DNA of 64,000 bases from contig NC_084813.1 of NCBI RefSeq assembly GCF_963583255.1, positions 1,303,001-1,367,000 of the forward strand. The letters run 5' to 3'. The stretch comes from Pyrus communis (taxonomy: Eukaryota; Streptophyta; Magnoliopsida; Rosales; Rosaceae). Position 1 is the first letter of the stretch, and every line of letters starts with the position of its first letter. The translations under genes and the position numbers were made by a program. Shown here piece after piece: positions 1-11,279 of this stretch. Below the pieces are notes generated by a model that was not told the DNA's origin, ran no database searches, and saw nothing but the letters and a program-made list of their open reading frames with translations.

Positions 1-1260
1 GGAGTCTTAAGAAATTAGGGTAAGTTCAACTGGAGAGCCGGAGAAAGAGCATAACAATATTGAGTTAAGATTAGTATAAGTTTAAAGTTCGATTTCCTTC
101 AATGGGATAGACAAAAAGAGAAAGAAGTCTTAATCATATGGACTGATTTTTCCTCACATAAATTTGAGGCAGTAAGGGGGTCGTGCTTGTAATCTTAGCC
201 AAAATTTGATAAGTTACAGTTGACTATATGGTTGCCTTACAAATTTAAAGGGTGACAAGGGTAAGGTTAACCTCTAATAAAACGAGTGGCAGAGAGGGGT
301 TTTCGATATATGTTTGCAACCATAAACCCTAATATGTAATTAACTCTAGCCGGCAAGTAAAATTGTATTTTCATGGTAGGTTTGATTAAAAAGAGAGTAT
401 TTGGTGAAGGATAAATTCGAAATATAAAGATTAACAACAAGGAGAACGGAAGTCTTAAGAAATTAGGGTAAGTTCAAGTGGAGAGCCGGAGAAAGAGCAT
501 AACAATATTGAGTCAAGATTAGTATAAGTTTAAAGTTCGATTTCCTTCAATGTGATAGACAAAAAGAGAAAGACGTCTTAAGTTCTGCATGCGCACCATT
601 TATGAAATTATCAAGTGTGATGAAGCTAGGGGACTCTCAAGTACGTTGATTTTTTACCCTGAAAAGGTGAGTAGGAACATTGAAAAAATGTATGTGTGTG
701 GATATATATAAGTGGAAAATTGAAATTAAATTGCCAAAATACAATATCGCCGCTATTACAAAGTCATAGTAGTTGCTTGAATGAATCCAACGAAGAATTT
801 CTTGCTTGATAGAGATGATTGACGTCGTTATTGTACCTTTAACGTCGTTATTGTACCTGCAACTGCAGTTAAGTGAAACATTGAAAACATGTATGTATAG
901 ATGTAAGTGGAACATTGATATGTCATATGGTTGTAATCTTATGATATATTATAGTTGACCATATGTATGTTGCCTTACAAATTTAAAGGGCGCAAGGGAA
1001 AGGTTAACCTCTCATAATTCGAAACATAAGTAGATTAACAATAATGGAGAATGAAAGTCTTAAGCAATAGGGTTAGTACAAGTAAAGAGACAAAAGAAGA
1101 GTGTGACAATGTGTCAAAATTAGTATACGTGAAAGTTCAATTTCTTTCCGAACGAAACGAGAGTGGAAGTCTTACGACACCATTTATGAAATCATCAAGT
1201 GTGATGCAGGTAGGGGACACTAAAACGTAATTTTGAACCTCAAAAACTGAGTAGGAACTT
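1..1260. repeat. Triplicated intergenic repeat
   Basis: A block that includes 'gagagccggagaaagagcat' occurs at about 1-165, 449-590 and, more diverged, 1050-1180. A second block, 'gttgccttacaaatttaaag', occurs near 228 and 970. The downstream text around 'accatttatgaaat' follows copies two and three (about 596 and 1181). The order of blocks suggests a repeated unit of roughly 450-600 bases that has been partly scrambled. No coding potential was recognised. The left end may continue outside the window. Confidence 0.75.
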
Positions 1261-4200
1261 GTAAATTATCTGCCCTTTCATGATAACTTAAGAACACCTG
1301 TTCGACCTTTTATTGATCTTTATTACTATATATAATTAAGACATTTATTAGATTAGAGAAAACCCTTAAAAATCTTGTCGCTAGTTTCTGAACAAAATAA
1401 TCATCATAATTATCACCTAATTAATAGTTTAGAACATGAGAAATCTCTCATCAGATACTAACCAATTAACATGTATTTAAAAGAGATTGTCAACGAACGC
1501 CTATGAACTAACCCAAATAATGTGAGGTAAACTCATAATTTTTTATAGTTTATGTGTATCAGATGTTGACTAACCAAATACAGAGAAAGGGATGCTACAA
1601 TTAGACATTGCACGCTTAAATTCTGTCAATTATTATTCATGAAAGGCCATTTCTATAAGAAATGTTTTCTTAGTCGAGAGGAATGTGCGGTCACTTACTC
1701 ATGGATTTGAATAATTCGATATAAAAAATCGAGAATAAATGAATGTGATTTTAGTATTTGAATCTCAATCTCTGATATCAAATTTAATGGTGAGGTAACC
1801 ACGCATTCTTTAATCATATGGTAACTAAGAGAATGAGGCTTCATGAAACTGGAATTAACCTGGCTCCTCACTTGATGGGGAGGAGTTCCTCCTCAATTCA
1901 TTTCATGGTCAATTTACAAAATTTCATGATTCATGATAACCGTTCATTTTGTAAAGATTATTTTGGTAAAAAATAAATAAAATATGAGATAGTTTAGTCA
2001 TCGAATTGTATAAAAATAAATAGATGGATGTGGTAAAAACATTAAGAACCGTCTATTTATTGGCCACAATGACTAACAATTTGTATGTGAATGAAGTTCC
2101 ATAAGGAATCTAACAGCACTAGTAAGTTTATTAAGATTTGTTAAAACTCTAACTGAGTTGAAAATTTAATACAGAACATATAGTATAACCAACTTCACCT
2201 TCTGATTTATTAATTATTTTAAGAAAAAAAGCTTTTAACTAACTTTACATCTCATATCATAGATAAATCACCAATCTTAAAAAAAAAAAAAGTTTATCAA
2301 ATTGAAAAAAATCAAATAAAATCAAAAATAAAAAATCAACAAAAGCGTATAAAAGTTTAAAAAGAAAAAGCGTGCGAAAATACTTTTCGCAAAAATAAGA
2401 GTGGTCATGAAGACTACTGCGAATAGCATGACATAATGAATCCGTAATAAAAAGTTTTTCAAAGTTTTTATAGTAAGAACTAGTATTTGCCTACACATTT
2501 TGTGTGTATGAACATATTTTTTTAGAAAATGAGAAGGGGAGAGAGAGAGAACATTGGGGAAGTGGGAGGCTTTTGGTTTTGGTTTGTTTTATTTTATTTT
2601 ATTTATTTTTATTTAATATTAGATGTATTTTAACATTACCTGTAGCGTGTAGGTGAGGTTTTAATAAAAAATAGTAAAATTTGGACTTATGAAATTACAT
2701 TATTGTCCATCATTTTTTTTTGTGTGATAGAAGATTAATTTGTCTTTTCATCATCTTTTGGTTGACAAAAAGGATTTTATTAATTAGTAGAGATTAGTCA
2801 TGAAACAGCCCAACATTGTATGCTTACTTTATTTTCTTACATAAATTTATATTTATATAACAAGATTCATCATGGCTTGCGCAATATTAGGTAAACGATT
2901 ACGTTGACAATCCTTGAGTTTTAATGCACGTCATCATCCTTGACACGAAATATAACGGTTTTATATATCTGTATAATCTTGTGATTCTTGATGAGAGTTT
3001 GATCTCTACTCGTTGCTATGTGATCAATAATACTTTATTATAATGTTTTTAGATCTATTTTGCAGGAACTCTTTGAGGGCCAAGTTATCCATAACATGTA
3101 TTTATAATGTCCCTTTTTCAATGATTGAAATACTGCTTTAAAAAAATAAAAAAATAAAAAAAATGTCATCTGTTAAGCTAGTATATAAACTTTATATATC
3201 TTGTTTGAGGTGTAATTGTAAAGCTAAAACAAGCCTTTGGCAAGTGGTAATGAGTCATTTTTCTTTTCAAAGCTAACGTTATTAAGTAATTTTCAGTATG
3301 GCATACTCGAAACAATGCCGCATAATAGTATAATTATTACACTCACATAATAATATGTGTGTTATTTTTTTCATTATTTGGTATTGTTTTATAAGTTTGA
3401 CATATCAACTTGGTTTTTCTTTTTTTTTTTCTTTTTTTTTTTGTCGAACATATCGACTTGGTTGTTCAACCATCGTATTATACATAAAATGAAAACACTA
3501 CATTTCGCGTTTTTTCAATGCTTAGCAACATCACTCAAAGATTGTTAGTAAAGTTATTTAATAAAATAACATATTTACTCAGTAATATAGTTACACTAAG
3601 TAATAATTATTACTGAGTAAATTATTATCAAACTCGTTATTTATAAAATTTAAACCTAAAAACTCTCATTTATCCACTATAACGTGATACAATTGACAAA
3701 TAATAAAAAAAATTATAATCATTTGGTATTATTATTTGTTGAAACTTCAAGCACAAACAAAACAACCAATTTGGTCCGCGTTATCACCTTCACGGCTACA
3801 AGTTAGATAGGGACACGTGACCAACAACCAGACCAACGTAGATGACAAGTTCATAAATTGATGAGAGATGTGCTAGTAATACGGTTTAGTACACTAAGTT
3901 CCAAAATATAATTAGTTTAAATTTTTTTTAAATGTCTAATCATTTTTATATTATTCTTGTTGTATTGAACTGTGTTCTCAACACATTCAAAAATGTGTCA
4001 ATTGATGTATGGGGACGATCTACTTTGACAAATATGCCATTTTATTCTATTCAATTTTAACTTTAACTGAGAATTCCAATTTCCACCAGCAACCGCTGAC
4101 CAAACGAAAGTAATGGGATAGCAAATTTCCGCAATTTTTCAGTCTTGAACTTGAGCCTCTTCTTCTGAAGCCAAAAATGTCAATTAAATCATACAACAAA

Positions 4201-5479
4201 GACAAACCACAAAGACCTAGACTTTTACAGGTTGGATGTTCAAGAGGATTTGGCAAACCTACTCCCTCAACCCATATCATGAAAAAGCATTTTTACCTAT
4301 TTAGCAGGATTTATTTTTCCTTCCAATGAATGCAACATCACTAGAAGAAAGAAGAAAATGCAATATTTGAAATGTATTTTTCAACATAAACTGCAAAATT
4401 AAAAACAAAGACTTTCATTTCAAGAAAATTTCTCATGGCGTACTTTAATTTTTTTTAAATGAAGTATTTAAATTGTGTTAGAGAAATATGTTGGCTACGA
4501 ATTTGTCATTCACGAGATTTAAATTCAAGAGCTCTTACTTACAATAAAGAAACATATAACTATATCGTTGTACTAAGTAACATACCAAACTTAAAATATA
4601 GTGATTTTATTTCATGCATTGATTTTGTATTGATTTATTCGGTCGTAAAGCTGAAAGAAAACAAAAATAAGATGAAAAGAACGCAAAAATCAGTTTCAAA
4701 AATTAATTCCTTTGACAAAGTAAAATAAAAAAACAAAATCCTTGCAATCAATTCAAATTCATTAATGGGTCGATGGACAATGATGGCGGCGGCATGGGTG
4801 AAATTATTTTTTGGAAGGGTTGACCCGTCTTTTTCCTAGTATTTACAATGAGAGATTTGATTTTAGGAACTATTGTAGTATTAAAAAACAGAATGATTTA
4901 CACGGTACACGCATGTTGTTAGGATTATGTTTTATATCAATAAAATAAAGATATGTGTAAATTTTTATTGAAATGTATATGTTTTATTGGCATGAGACGC
5001 TATGCGATCTTGTGCTCGTACTATGTAAGTTTTTCTCATTAAAAATAGAAGTATATCAATATCAAATTAGGTTGCTCATTGTATAATTAAGCTGAACTCC
5101 CTTCTTACTTTAGTGTAAAAACAAATCATTGTACTAAGAAAAAAAGAAGGAAAAAAAAAAAGAAAAAAGAGAGAGAGAGAAGCATTACAATGTGAATCCA
5201 TCATGTGGTTGGATTTGTAGAGCCAGTCAACAAGAAAGTGCCACATTTGTACCAATTGCATTGGATTAACCATAAAGTAAGGCAGTGTTTGTGTAATTTG
5301 AGAAAGTGTGGGGCACGGGGAAGGAATATTTAAAGGGATGTTTTAACAAAAAATTCGCGGTAATATTCATTTTAACTAAAAATCATATTTTTACATTAAA
5401 AATTTAATTCTGATACTATTTATTTTGTCTTTATCATTAAAACTCAAAAAATTCAAGCCATTTTCATTAGTTTTCTTAT
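1261..5479. other. AT-rich intergenic DNA, no gene recognised
   Basis: The stretch contains poly(A) and poly(T) runs, a short GA tract near 2536 and TTTTA runs near 2587. Open frames are short, lack splice context and show no family motif. One clear inverted repeat near 3.6 kb is listed separately. Nothing else could be supported. Confidence 0.6.
3574..3621. repeat. 14-bp perfect inverted repeat (hairpin)
   Basis: The arm TTTACTCAGTAATA at 3574-3587 is matched perfectly by its reverse complement at 3608-3621, across a 20-base spacer. It may be the end of a small MITE or a chance AT-rich hairpin. No gene lies next to it. Confidence 0.7.
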
Positions 5480-7070
5480 ATTTAAACCCGTGACTTTGTT
5501 AGTCGAAAATTAAAACCGTAATCTACCAGATGAGGCTCTTTTACATTAACTTCTTGCTCATTTCTCTGTCTCATTGTATCTACCACTTCACAATCTAGGT
5601 AAAAAAACTGTGAAACAATAATAGCTTATGTTTAGTTAGTATCAAAATTCTAAAAAACGCTAGACGCTAATTGGGTTGTGGGTTAGGACTTAGCGTCTGA
5701 GCGGTTAGGCAGGTCCTAGGCGGACTAGGTGGGCGCCTAGGTGGATTAGGCAGATTTAATAAAATATATTATATTTTGTGTAAATAAGTATCTGTTTATA
5801 CTTAAAATATATATAATTTCATCATAAACTACAAAATAGGATGACATATATATTATGAAGTATTGGAATATAATGAAAACATGGAGAACAAACATATCAT
5901 TTGTGTTTATTTAAGTGTTCAACAAGTCTCTTAAAATTTATTAAAAAATAAAATTCAAAAAGAAAGTTATCTATTTTTTGTCTAAGTGAGTTGCAACCTA
6001 GGCATGTGTCTAGACGGGTTGGGCGGATGCCTAGGCGGTCTAGGCGAGCCGCCTAGGCATCCGCGCCTCAGAAGGCTTAGGGGTCATTTCTTAATTTTCA
6101 AATGTTTAGACATTAATCAGGGCGGTGACTAACTGCCTAGCGCCTAGGCAGGGCCTAGACAACTCTAGCAGAGATTTTTAGAACAGTGGCTAGTATGCAA
6201 ATTTCTCTCTCCCTGCTAAATCTAGCGAGCAAATGTTTACTATGTTATGTACTGAGCCATATAGCTAGCTTTATAGAATTGAAATTAAGCGAATTTCCCG
6301 TTAATATGGCCACATAACCTTCTTTAACAAGGTTGTTGGAGATGCTCTAATCCGATTGACGAAACTATTATCCAACAGTGCGCACGTATGTGTTAGGTGT
6401 GTAGAATACAGTGAATACTACTTACTACCTTAGCATAGAATCAATTAACAAATTAGACATTGACAATAATGATACATTATTATATGTATTTTTTTTAACA
6501 AGTTTATTATATATATTTTGGACTTTCTCATCCAGAGAAAGTCAGATACAAAAACACATAGTATAAATAAAATACATAAATAAAATTTAGATGCACATGG
6601 TTTATAAATTATTTCTTTTTTGTATTTTTTATTTTATTTTATTTTCAATTTTTTTATTTTGTGGAAGTTCGATTTTATACCAATGTCCCTTTCTTTTAAC
6701 AATTGATTATCTAATCTACTAACACTATCGGCTACTCAGGTCTAGCAAATTTCTTGCATGAACCGTTAGCCCATCACGAAATATACAAAAATAACAAGTT
6801 CCAGGTCAATTCATTAACGAGTGAGATTGTTATTGAGTTGCGCCGTTAAGAACCTGATAAGACATGAAATGACAAAGCCCATTAATGAATCATGTCGTTA
6901 TCGGATCATTTGCTAAGAGCTCATTAAGATAATGAATTTGACACGACACGACCCGTTATGATAATGAGTATGATACAAAAAATAACACGAACACAACAAA
7001 CGCGATCCGTATGCCAGTTTTACGATAACTCACAACTTTCCTTCACCCTTTCTATAAGATGTTTTAATCA
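5480..7070. repeat. Tandem segmental duplication, copy 1
   Basis: This segment is collinear with 7150-8230. Shared landmarks are the text around 'caatctaggtaaaa' / 'caatctaggcagag', 'catatagctagctt', 'cacataacct' and 'tagaatcaatta'. Both copies end in a region rich in 'cacgacacgacccgtt', a motif common in plant dispersed repeats. Copy 1 is longer because a 546-bp element is inserted at 5643-6188. No coding region was recognised. Confidence 0.75.
5643..6188. mobile_element. Non-autonomous hAT-type element
   Basis: Imperfect terminal inverted repeats (CAAAATTCTAAAAA left; the right end reads CACTGTTCTAAAAA in reverse) enclose 546 bp. An 8-bp near-identical target duplication flanks it (gttagtat / gctagtat). 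The other copy of the tandem duplication, near 7318, has a single 'gctagcct' there, that is, an unoccupied site. Both end regions are GC-richer and carry many copies of CCTAGGCG-like words in both orientations. Length, TIR and 8-bp duplication fit a deletion-derived hAT element with no transposase. Confidence 0.75.
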
Positions 7071-7149
7071 AAGAAAATAAACTTGTTTTTTCTATCTTTA
7101 ATTAAGAATTTAAAGAAAGTGCGGTGGGGCCAAGGGAAGGGAGTTTAAA

Positions 7150-8230
7150 CCTATGACCTTATGTGTTGAAAATTGATTTTGAACCTTATGAGTTGAAACA
7201 TAAAGCCCTAATTAACCAAGACTCTTTTAGATTCACTTTTCCGTTTCTCTGTTTTATCATATCTACCACCCCACAATCTAGGCAGAGAACTGCGTCACGA
7301 TTATAGTTATATTTAGCTAGCCTACAAATTTCTCTCTCCTCCTTGCCAAATCTAGCGAGCGAATGTTCACAATGTTGAAGTAGCGAGTCATATAGCTAGC
7401 TTGCTAGAATTGAAATTTTGTGAATTTTCCATTAACATGGACACATAACCTCCTTTAACGAGGTTGTTGAAAATGCTCTAATCACCAAGACTATCTGTCC
7501 ATCGCTTTGGAAAATACCTTTAGCTGTGTAGTTTTCTTATAGTTGAGGAGTGCGCACTTATGTGTTAGGTGTGTCGAATGCTACCTACTACCTTAGTATA
7601 GAATCAATTACAAATTAGACATTGACAATAATGATGCCTTATTATATGTATTTTGGGCTCCCTCAGGAAGATGAAGTCAGGTTACAAAAACATATGGTAT
7701 AATAAATAAATAACATATGATATGTGCATCCAAATTTTATTTTATTTTATATTTTTTGTTTACAATTGTTTTCACCTTGGTGCACGTTTAATTTATATCG
7801 ATTTTCTTTTCTCTTACCACTTGATTATCTAACTTACTATGCTATTGGCTACTCAGGTCTGTCAAATTTTTTGCACGACATGTTAGCATGTTAAGAAATA
7901 ACACAAAAATAACAAGTTTTGAGTAACTAATTAACGAGTCAGATCGTTATCAGGTCACTCGTTAAGAACCTGATAATAACAGGTATTACACAAAAACGAC
8001 ACAGATAAAACTTGTTTGTCATGTCTAAACATTAAGCATGACAATTTATTGCATGATCCGTTAACTCGACACGAACTAACAGGGTCTGTTAACGAATCAA
8101 ATCACCTACACGACACGACCCGTTGCAATAATAACTATGACACTACACACAAACACAGCAAATACAACCCATTTTCCAGTTCTACGACCACTCAAAACCT
8201 TCCTTCACCCTTTCTAATAGATATTGAATC
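7150..8230. repeat. Tandem segmental duplication, copy 2
   Basis: Second copy of the 5480-7070 segment, lacking the hAT-type insertion and therefore showing the pre-insertion state. Identity looks moderate with several small indels, so the duplication is not recent. No gene was recognised in it. Confidence 0.75.
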
Positions 8231-8261
8231 AAAGAAAAGAAACTCTTTTATCTATATATAA

Positions 8262-8613
8262 TGGGTAATGCTAGGGAAATAAAATTTATAGGCTAAATTT
8301 TTTAACTAAGCCACTTAATACTATGATCTAGTGGTATTCATCTTTATTTGTAAGTGCGAGATCTTAAGTTCGATTTTGCCGCAGGCGAATGAACCACATT
8401 ATTGTTAGCCCATTGTGCGGCTAAGCTCACCCTCTCTCCCTTAGTATAAATAATATCGTTTGTTCAAAAAAATTAAAAATGGAAGTTAAAGGACATGTAA
8501 GTCGACGATTGATTTATTACTTAACGTTAATAAATATACTCATTTCTATTGATGACACATCATTTAGTTTGTAAATTTTATTTACAAATTTAATATCTTT
8601 AATATTATCCATA
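8262..8613. mobile_element. MITE, family M1, interrupted by a SINE
   Basis: Outer ends read ATGGGTAATGCTAGGGAA and, in reverse complement at the right, ATATGGATAATATTAAAG. The interior word 'gatgacacatcattt' matches (in reverse orientation) the interior of related copies at 52.7, 55.2 and 59.5 kb ('atgatgtgtcac'). A SINE sits inside (8322-8480), so the MITE is the older insertion. Confidence 0.65.
8322..8480 (+). mobile_element. tRNA-derived SINE
   Basis: The 5' part has the spacing of a pol III promoter: a box A-like 'tctagtggtattc' and a box B-like 'agttcgatttt'. It is followed by a non-tRNA body ('agcccattgtgcggctaag', 'ctctcccttagtata') and an A-rich 3' end after 'tcgtttgttc'. The 3' body recurs as a fragment near 54.36 kb, as expected of a dispersed SINE family. 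Target duplications were not resolved. Confidence 0.7.
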
Positions 8614-9889
8614 TTTAATTAAGAATTTAAAGAAAAAAAAAAAGGAAGGAAAGAAAGTAGAAAAAGCCAAGCAGGCGCGTGAATTAATTAAGAAAATCTT
8701 ATCATGAATCACAAAGTCACAAAGCACACGGATCTGATTGGGAGCTCCAGTGTGGACGTGGGCCCCAGGCCCTGACTGTGAACCCAATTTGCGTCGTGGG
8801 CCACTTACAATATCAACGACACGTGTCGGTGACATTGCTGCTCTCTCTCGTCCTTTGCCGTACAAAAATCAATTTACATAAAGGCTCTTTATGCAATTTG
8901 GTAGGAAGGGAAGGAATTGGTTGGAAGGAGTAGATTATTATGCCTACGTTTTGTTTTAATAATACAATCTCGTGGAAAATAAATTTAACACAGAATATCA
9001 CGTGATTGGATCAGAATGATACGGTAATGGTGTACTTCGCCATTTAAGTTACTCTATGGCAAGAGAATCTCTCCAAATAACGAAAGAGAAAAAATTTACA
9101 TGGAATATTTTATCTCATTTTGGTTTAATAATGCATTATCATCTGTAAAATTCTTTTTATGTTCAGTGCATTATTGTATCAAAAAGCCATGATAACGGTA
9201 AACTTGATGCTTGTAGATTGCTCTCGTCAAACTTAAGAAAATAATATAGTTATCTTCAAAGTTGTTGATAATTTTTTATTTATTCTTCACATGTCATATT
9301 TTACTAAGGAATAAAATAATCTGATACGCAATTCTCTCACTTTTAGAGTTTTAGACACAACCGCTACTTCTTAGGCTTTTCTATCGTCTAATCAACAGAG
9401 AAAGAGGTGCCATTTCTTTTATAGTTCAATATGAGTGGCCACCACCACAAATTTTGCTTTCTTGCCTAATTATTGGCTTTATCTTCCATTGTTCTTCTTC
9501 TTTTGCACTTGAGAGACTACCATTCTTTGAAACTTTATTTACTTGTTTTTAGTGTTAAAATTGATTTGCTCCACCATCATCGCCGCCACTACCATCGCCA
9601 TTACTTCTTTAACAACCACATTTCCATGCACATCATCCCAACTCCACCATTGTAGATGTTGTCATGAACCGGCCATCACCATTGTCGTTGTCATTACCAT
9701 GATCTTCGTTTGACCATGACCACAACAATTTGCTGTTATTATTCCTCTTCCACCATCACCTCCACGTCCACCACCATGTCACTACTATCAACTCTACTAC
9801 TACCACATTCCAATGGCCATTGCAACCACTCTCATTGACATACGGCTGCCACCACACACTATCACCACCGTGGAGCCTAAAATAATCCC
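8614..9889. other. Intergenic, CAC/ACC-rich low complexity
   Basis: No gene was recognised. From about 9560 to 9860 the + strand is dominated by CAC, ACC and CAT triplets, which creates His/Pro-rich open frames without start or splice context. The rest is AT-rich. The low-complexity block could be a decayed coding or retroelement segment, but nothing in it is diagnostic. Confidence 0.5.
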
Positions 9890-10450
9890 AAAAAATGTAA
9901 AGGTGACACGTGGACTTTTACTCAGATGCTCCTACGCGCAACTCACATCCCTGAAGGTCCTAGTAACTGAATACGACTGCCCACTACCCACTGCTCACCT
10001 GCCCTTGGTAAGGAATTAAAGATAAGGATTAATTACCCAAATCCTATCTTTAATACATTTCCATTTGAAGATTAACTGCAATCAAGTAAGTAATCCTAAT
10101 TTAAATAAATAAGGGATAATTATACCATTATCTCAAGATATTGTTTCCTATTTAATATCTTGGGAATATTTAGAGAATATCTCTCCATTAAACACTATGG
10201 TCGGCCCTATCCCTATAAATATCCCATATTCTACCAAATTTTCAGAGCTTTTGCAACCCTAAAAAAGCCCTAAACACTTTACTCTCTTAGAGAAATTAAC
10301 TTAGGCATCGAACATCTGTTGACCTAACCCCCCCCCCCCCCCAAACCGCATGAGGCTTTAGTCTTTAATTAAAGATGTTAATTGTTTTGCAGGTGCATTT
10401 TCATCAAGACTGAAGATGGCGAAAATTTGCATCAACAACCACTACTAGCA
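9890..10450 (+). mobile_element. LTR-like fragment with TATA box
   Basis: A promoter-like TATAAATA at 10214-10221 is followed by a pyrimidine-rich leader, a 15-C run (10328-10342), and 'tgttttgcaggtgcatttt', which looks like the R/U5 part of an LTR. No partner LTR, primer-binding site or gag/pol was found beside it, so it is either a solo or broken LTR, or an old promoter remnant. Boundaries are approximate. Confidence 0.4.
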
Positions 10451-11152
10451 CATTTGCTAATTCAATATCTCATTATATATATTAATAACTCTAGATAAAC
10501 ATACACATTTTTTATTATATATTATTCGAGATACACATTGAATTATGTATTTAGATTTGATTGTACTTTAAATTAACCAAAAACAAAGAAGAAAATTCAC
10601 AAATTATAGAAAAACATATTTCATCATTTTAGAATTTCTTATTAACCTTAAATTGTGTCATCTACGTCCACTGTTAGAGTTCATTTTTCGGTTATGACAG
10701 CCTCAAATTTTTTTATTCAACTTTTTCTCAATTATTATGATACAACGGTCCATTACACGAGTGAAAGGAATCAATTGGTTTTTTGTAATACGTTTTTTCT
10801 AAAACAAATATTTTTCTCTCCTTTATATTCTCACGAGGCCAAAAAGAAAAGAAAAAATAGGTATTATATTACAAATACAAACAAATTAGGTTTTCCAAAA
10901 GGATCAGGCAAATCATTTTCACCTCCAATAAGACCGAAAGAAGAGTTACCAGGTGAACATTTGTCCATATATCTCGAGCAACGTGGGCCCCTCTGATTTG
11001 ATTCTCCTCACTCACCAACTTTATCAGAATCATAATTTCCTCTGAAACTGCAAAATAGCAAAATAATTATTATTTTCCCGTTTTTATGATATTTAATTTT
11101 ATTTTTAATAATTTAAGATTTTTTATAAGTTCACAGGCCCGGGAGACTGTAC
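10451..11152. other. Upstream region of the glutamine synthetase gene
   Basis: AT-rich DNA with a short open frame at 10655-10996 that has no recognisable motif. No exon was supported. The last few hundred bases are the presumed distal promoter of the following gene. Confidence 0.5.
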
Positions 11153-11160
11153 TATAAAAA
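11153..11160 (+). promoter_or_regulatory. TATA box of glutamine synthetase gene
   Basis: TATAAAAA lies 120 bases upstream of the start codon. A GA-rich 5' leader (about 11213-11245) follows, a common feature of plant leaders. The transcription start is inferred to lie near 11185-11195. Confidence 0.65.
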
Positions 11161-11279
11161 AAGCACACCCACCCCCTCCCGTTTACGTCTCTCTGTATAC
11201 CATCATTCACCGAGAGGATAGAGAGAGAGAGGGGAGAGAGAAAGTCTTCGTTTCCAAGTCTCTGTGTTTCTCTGGAACT

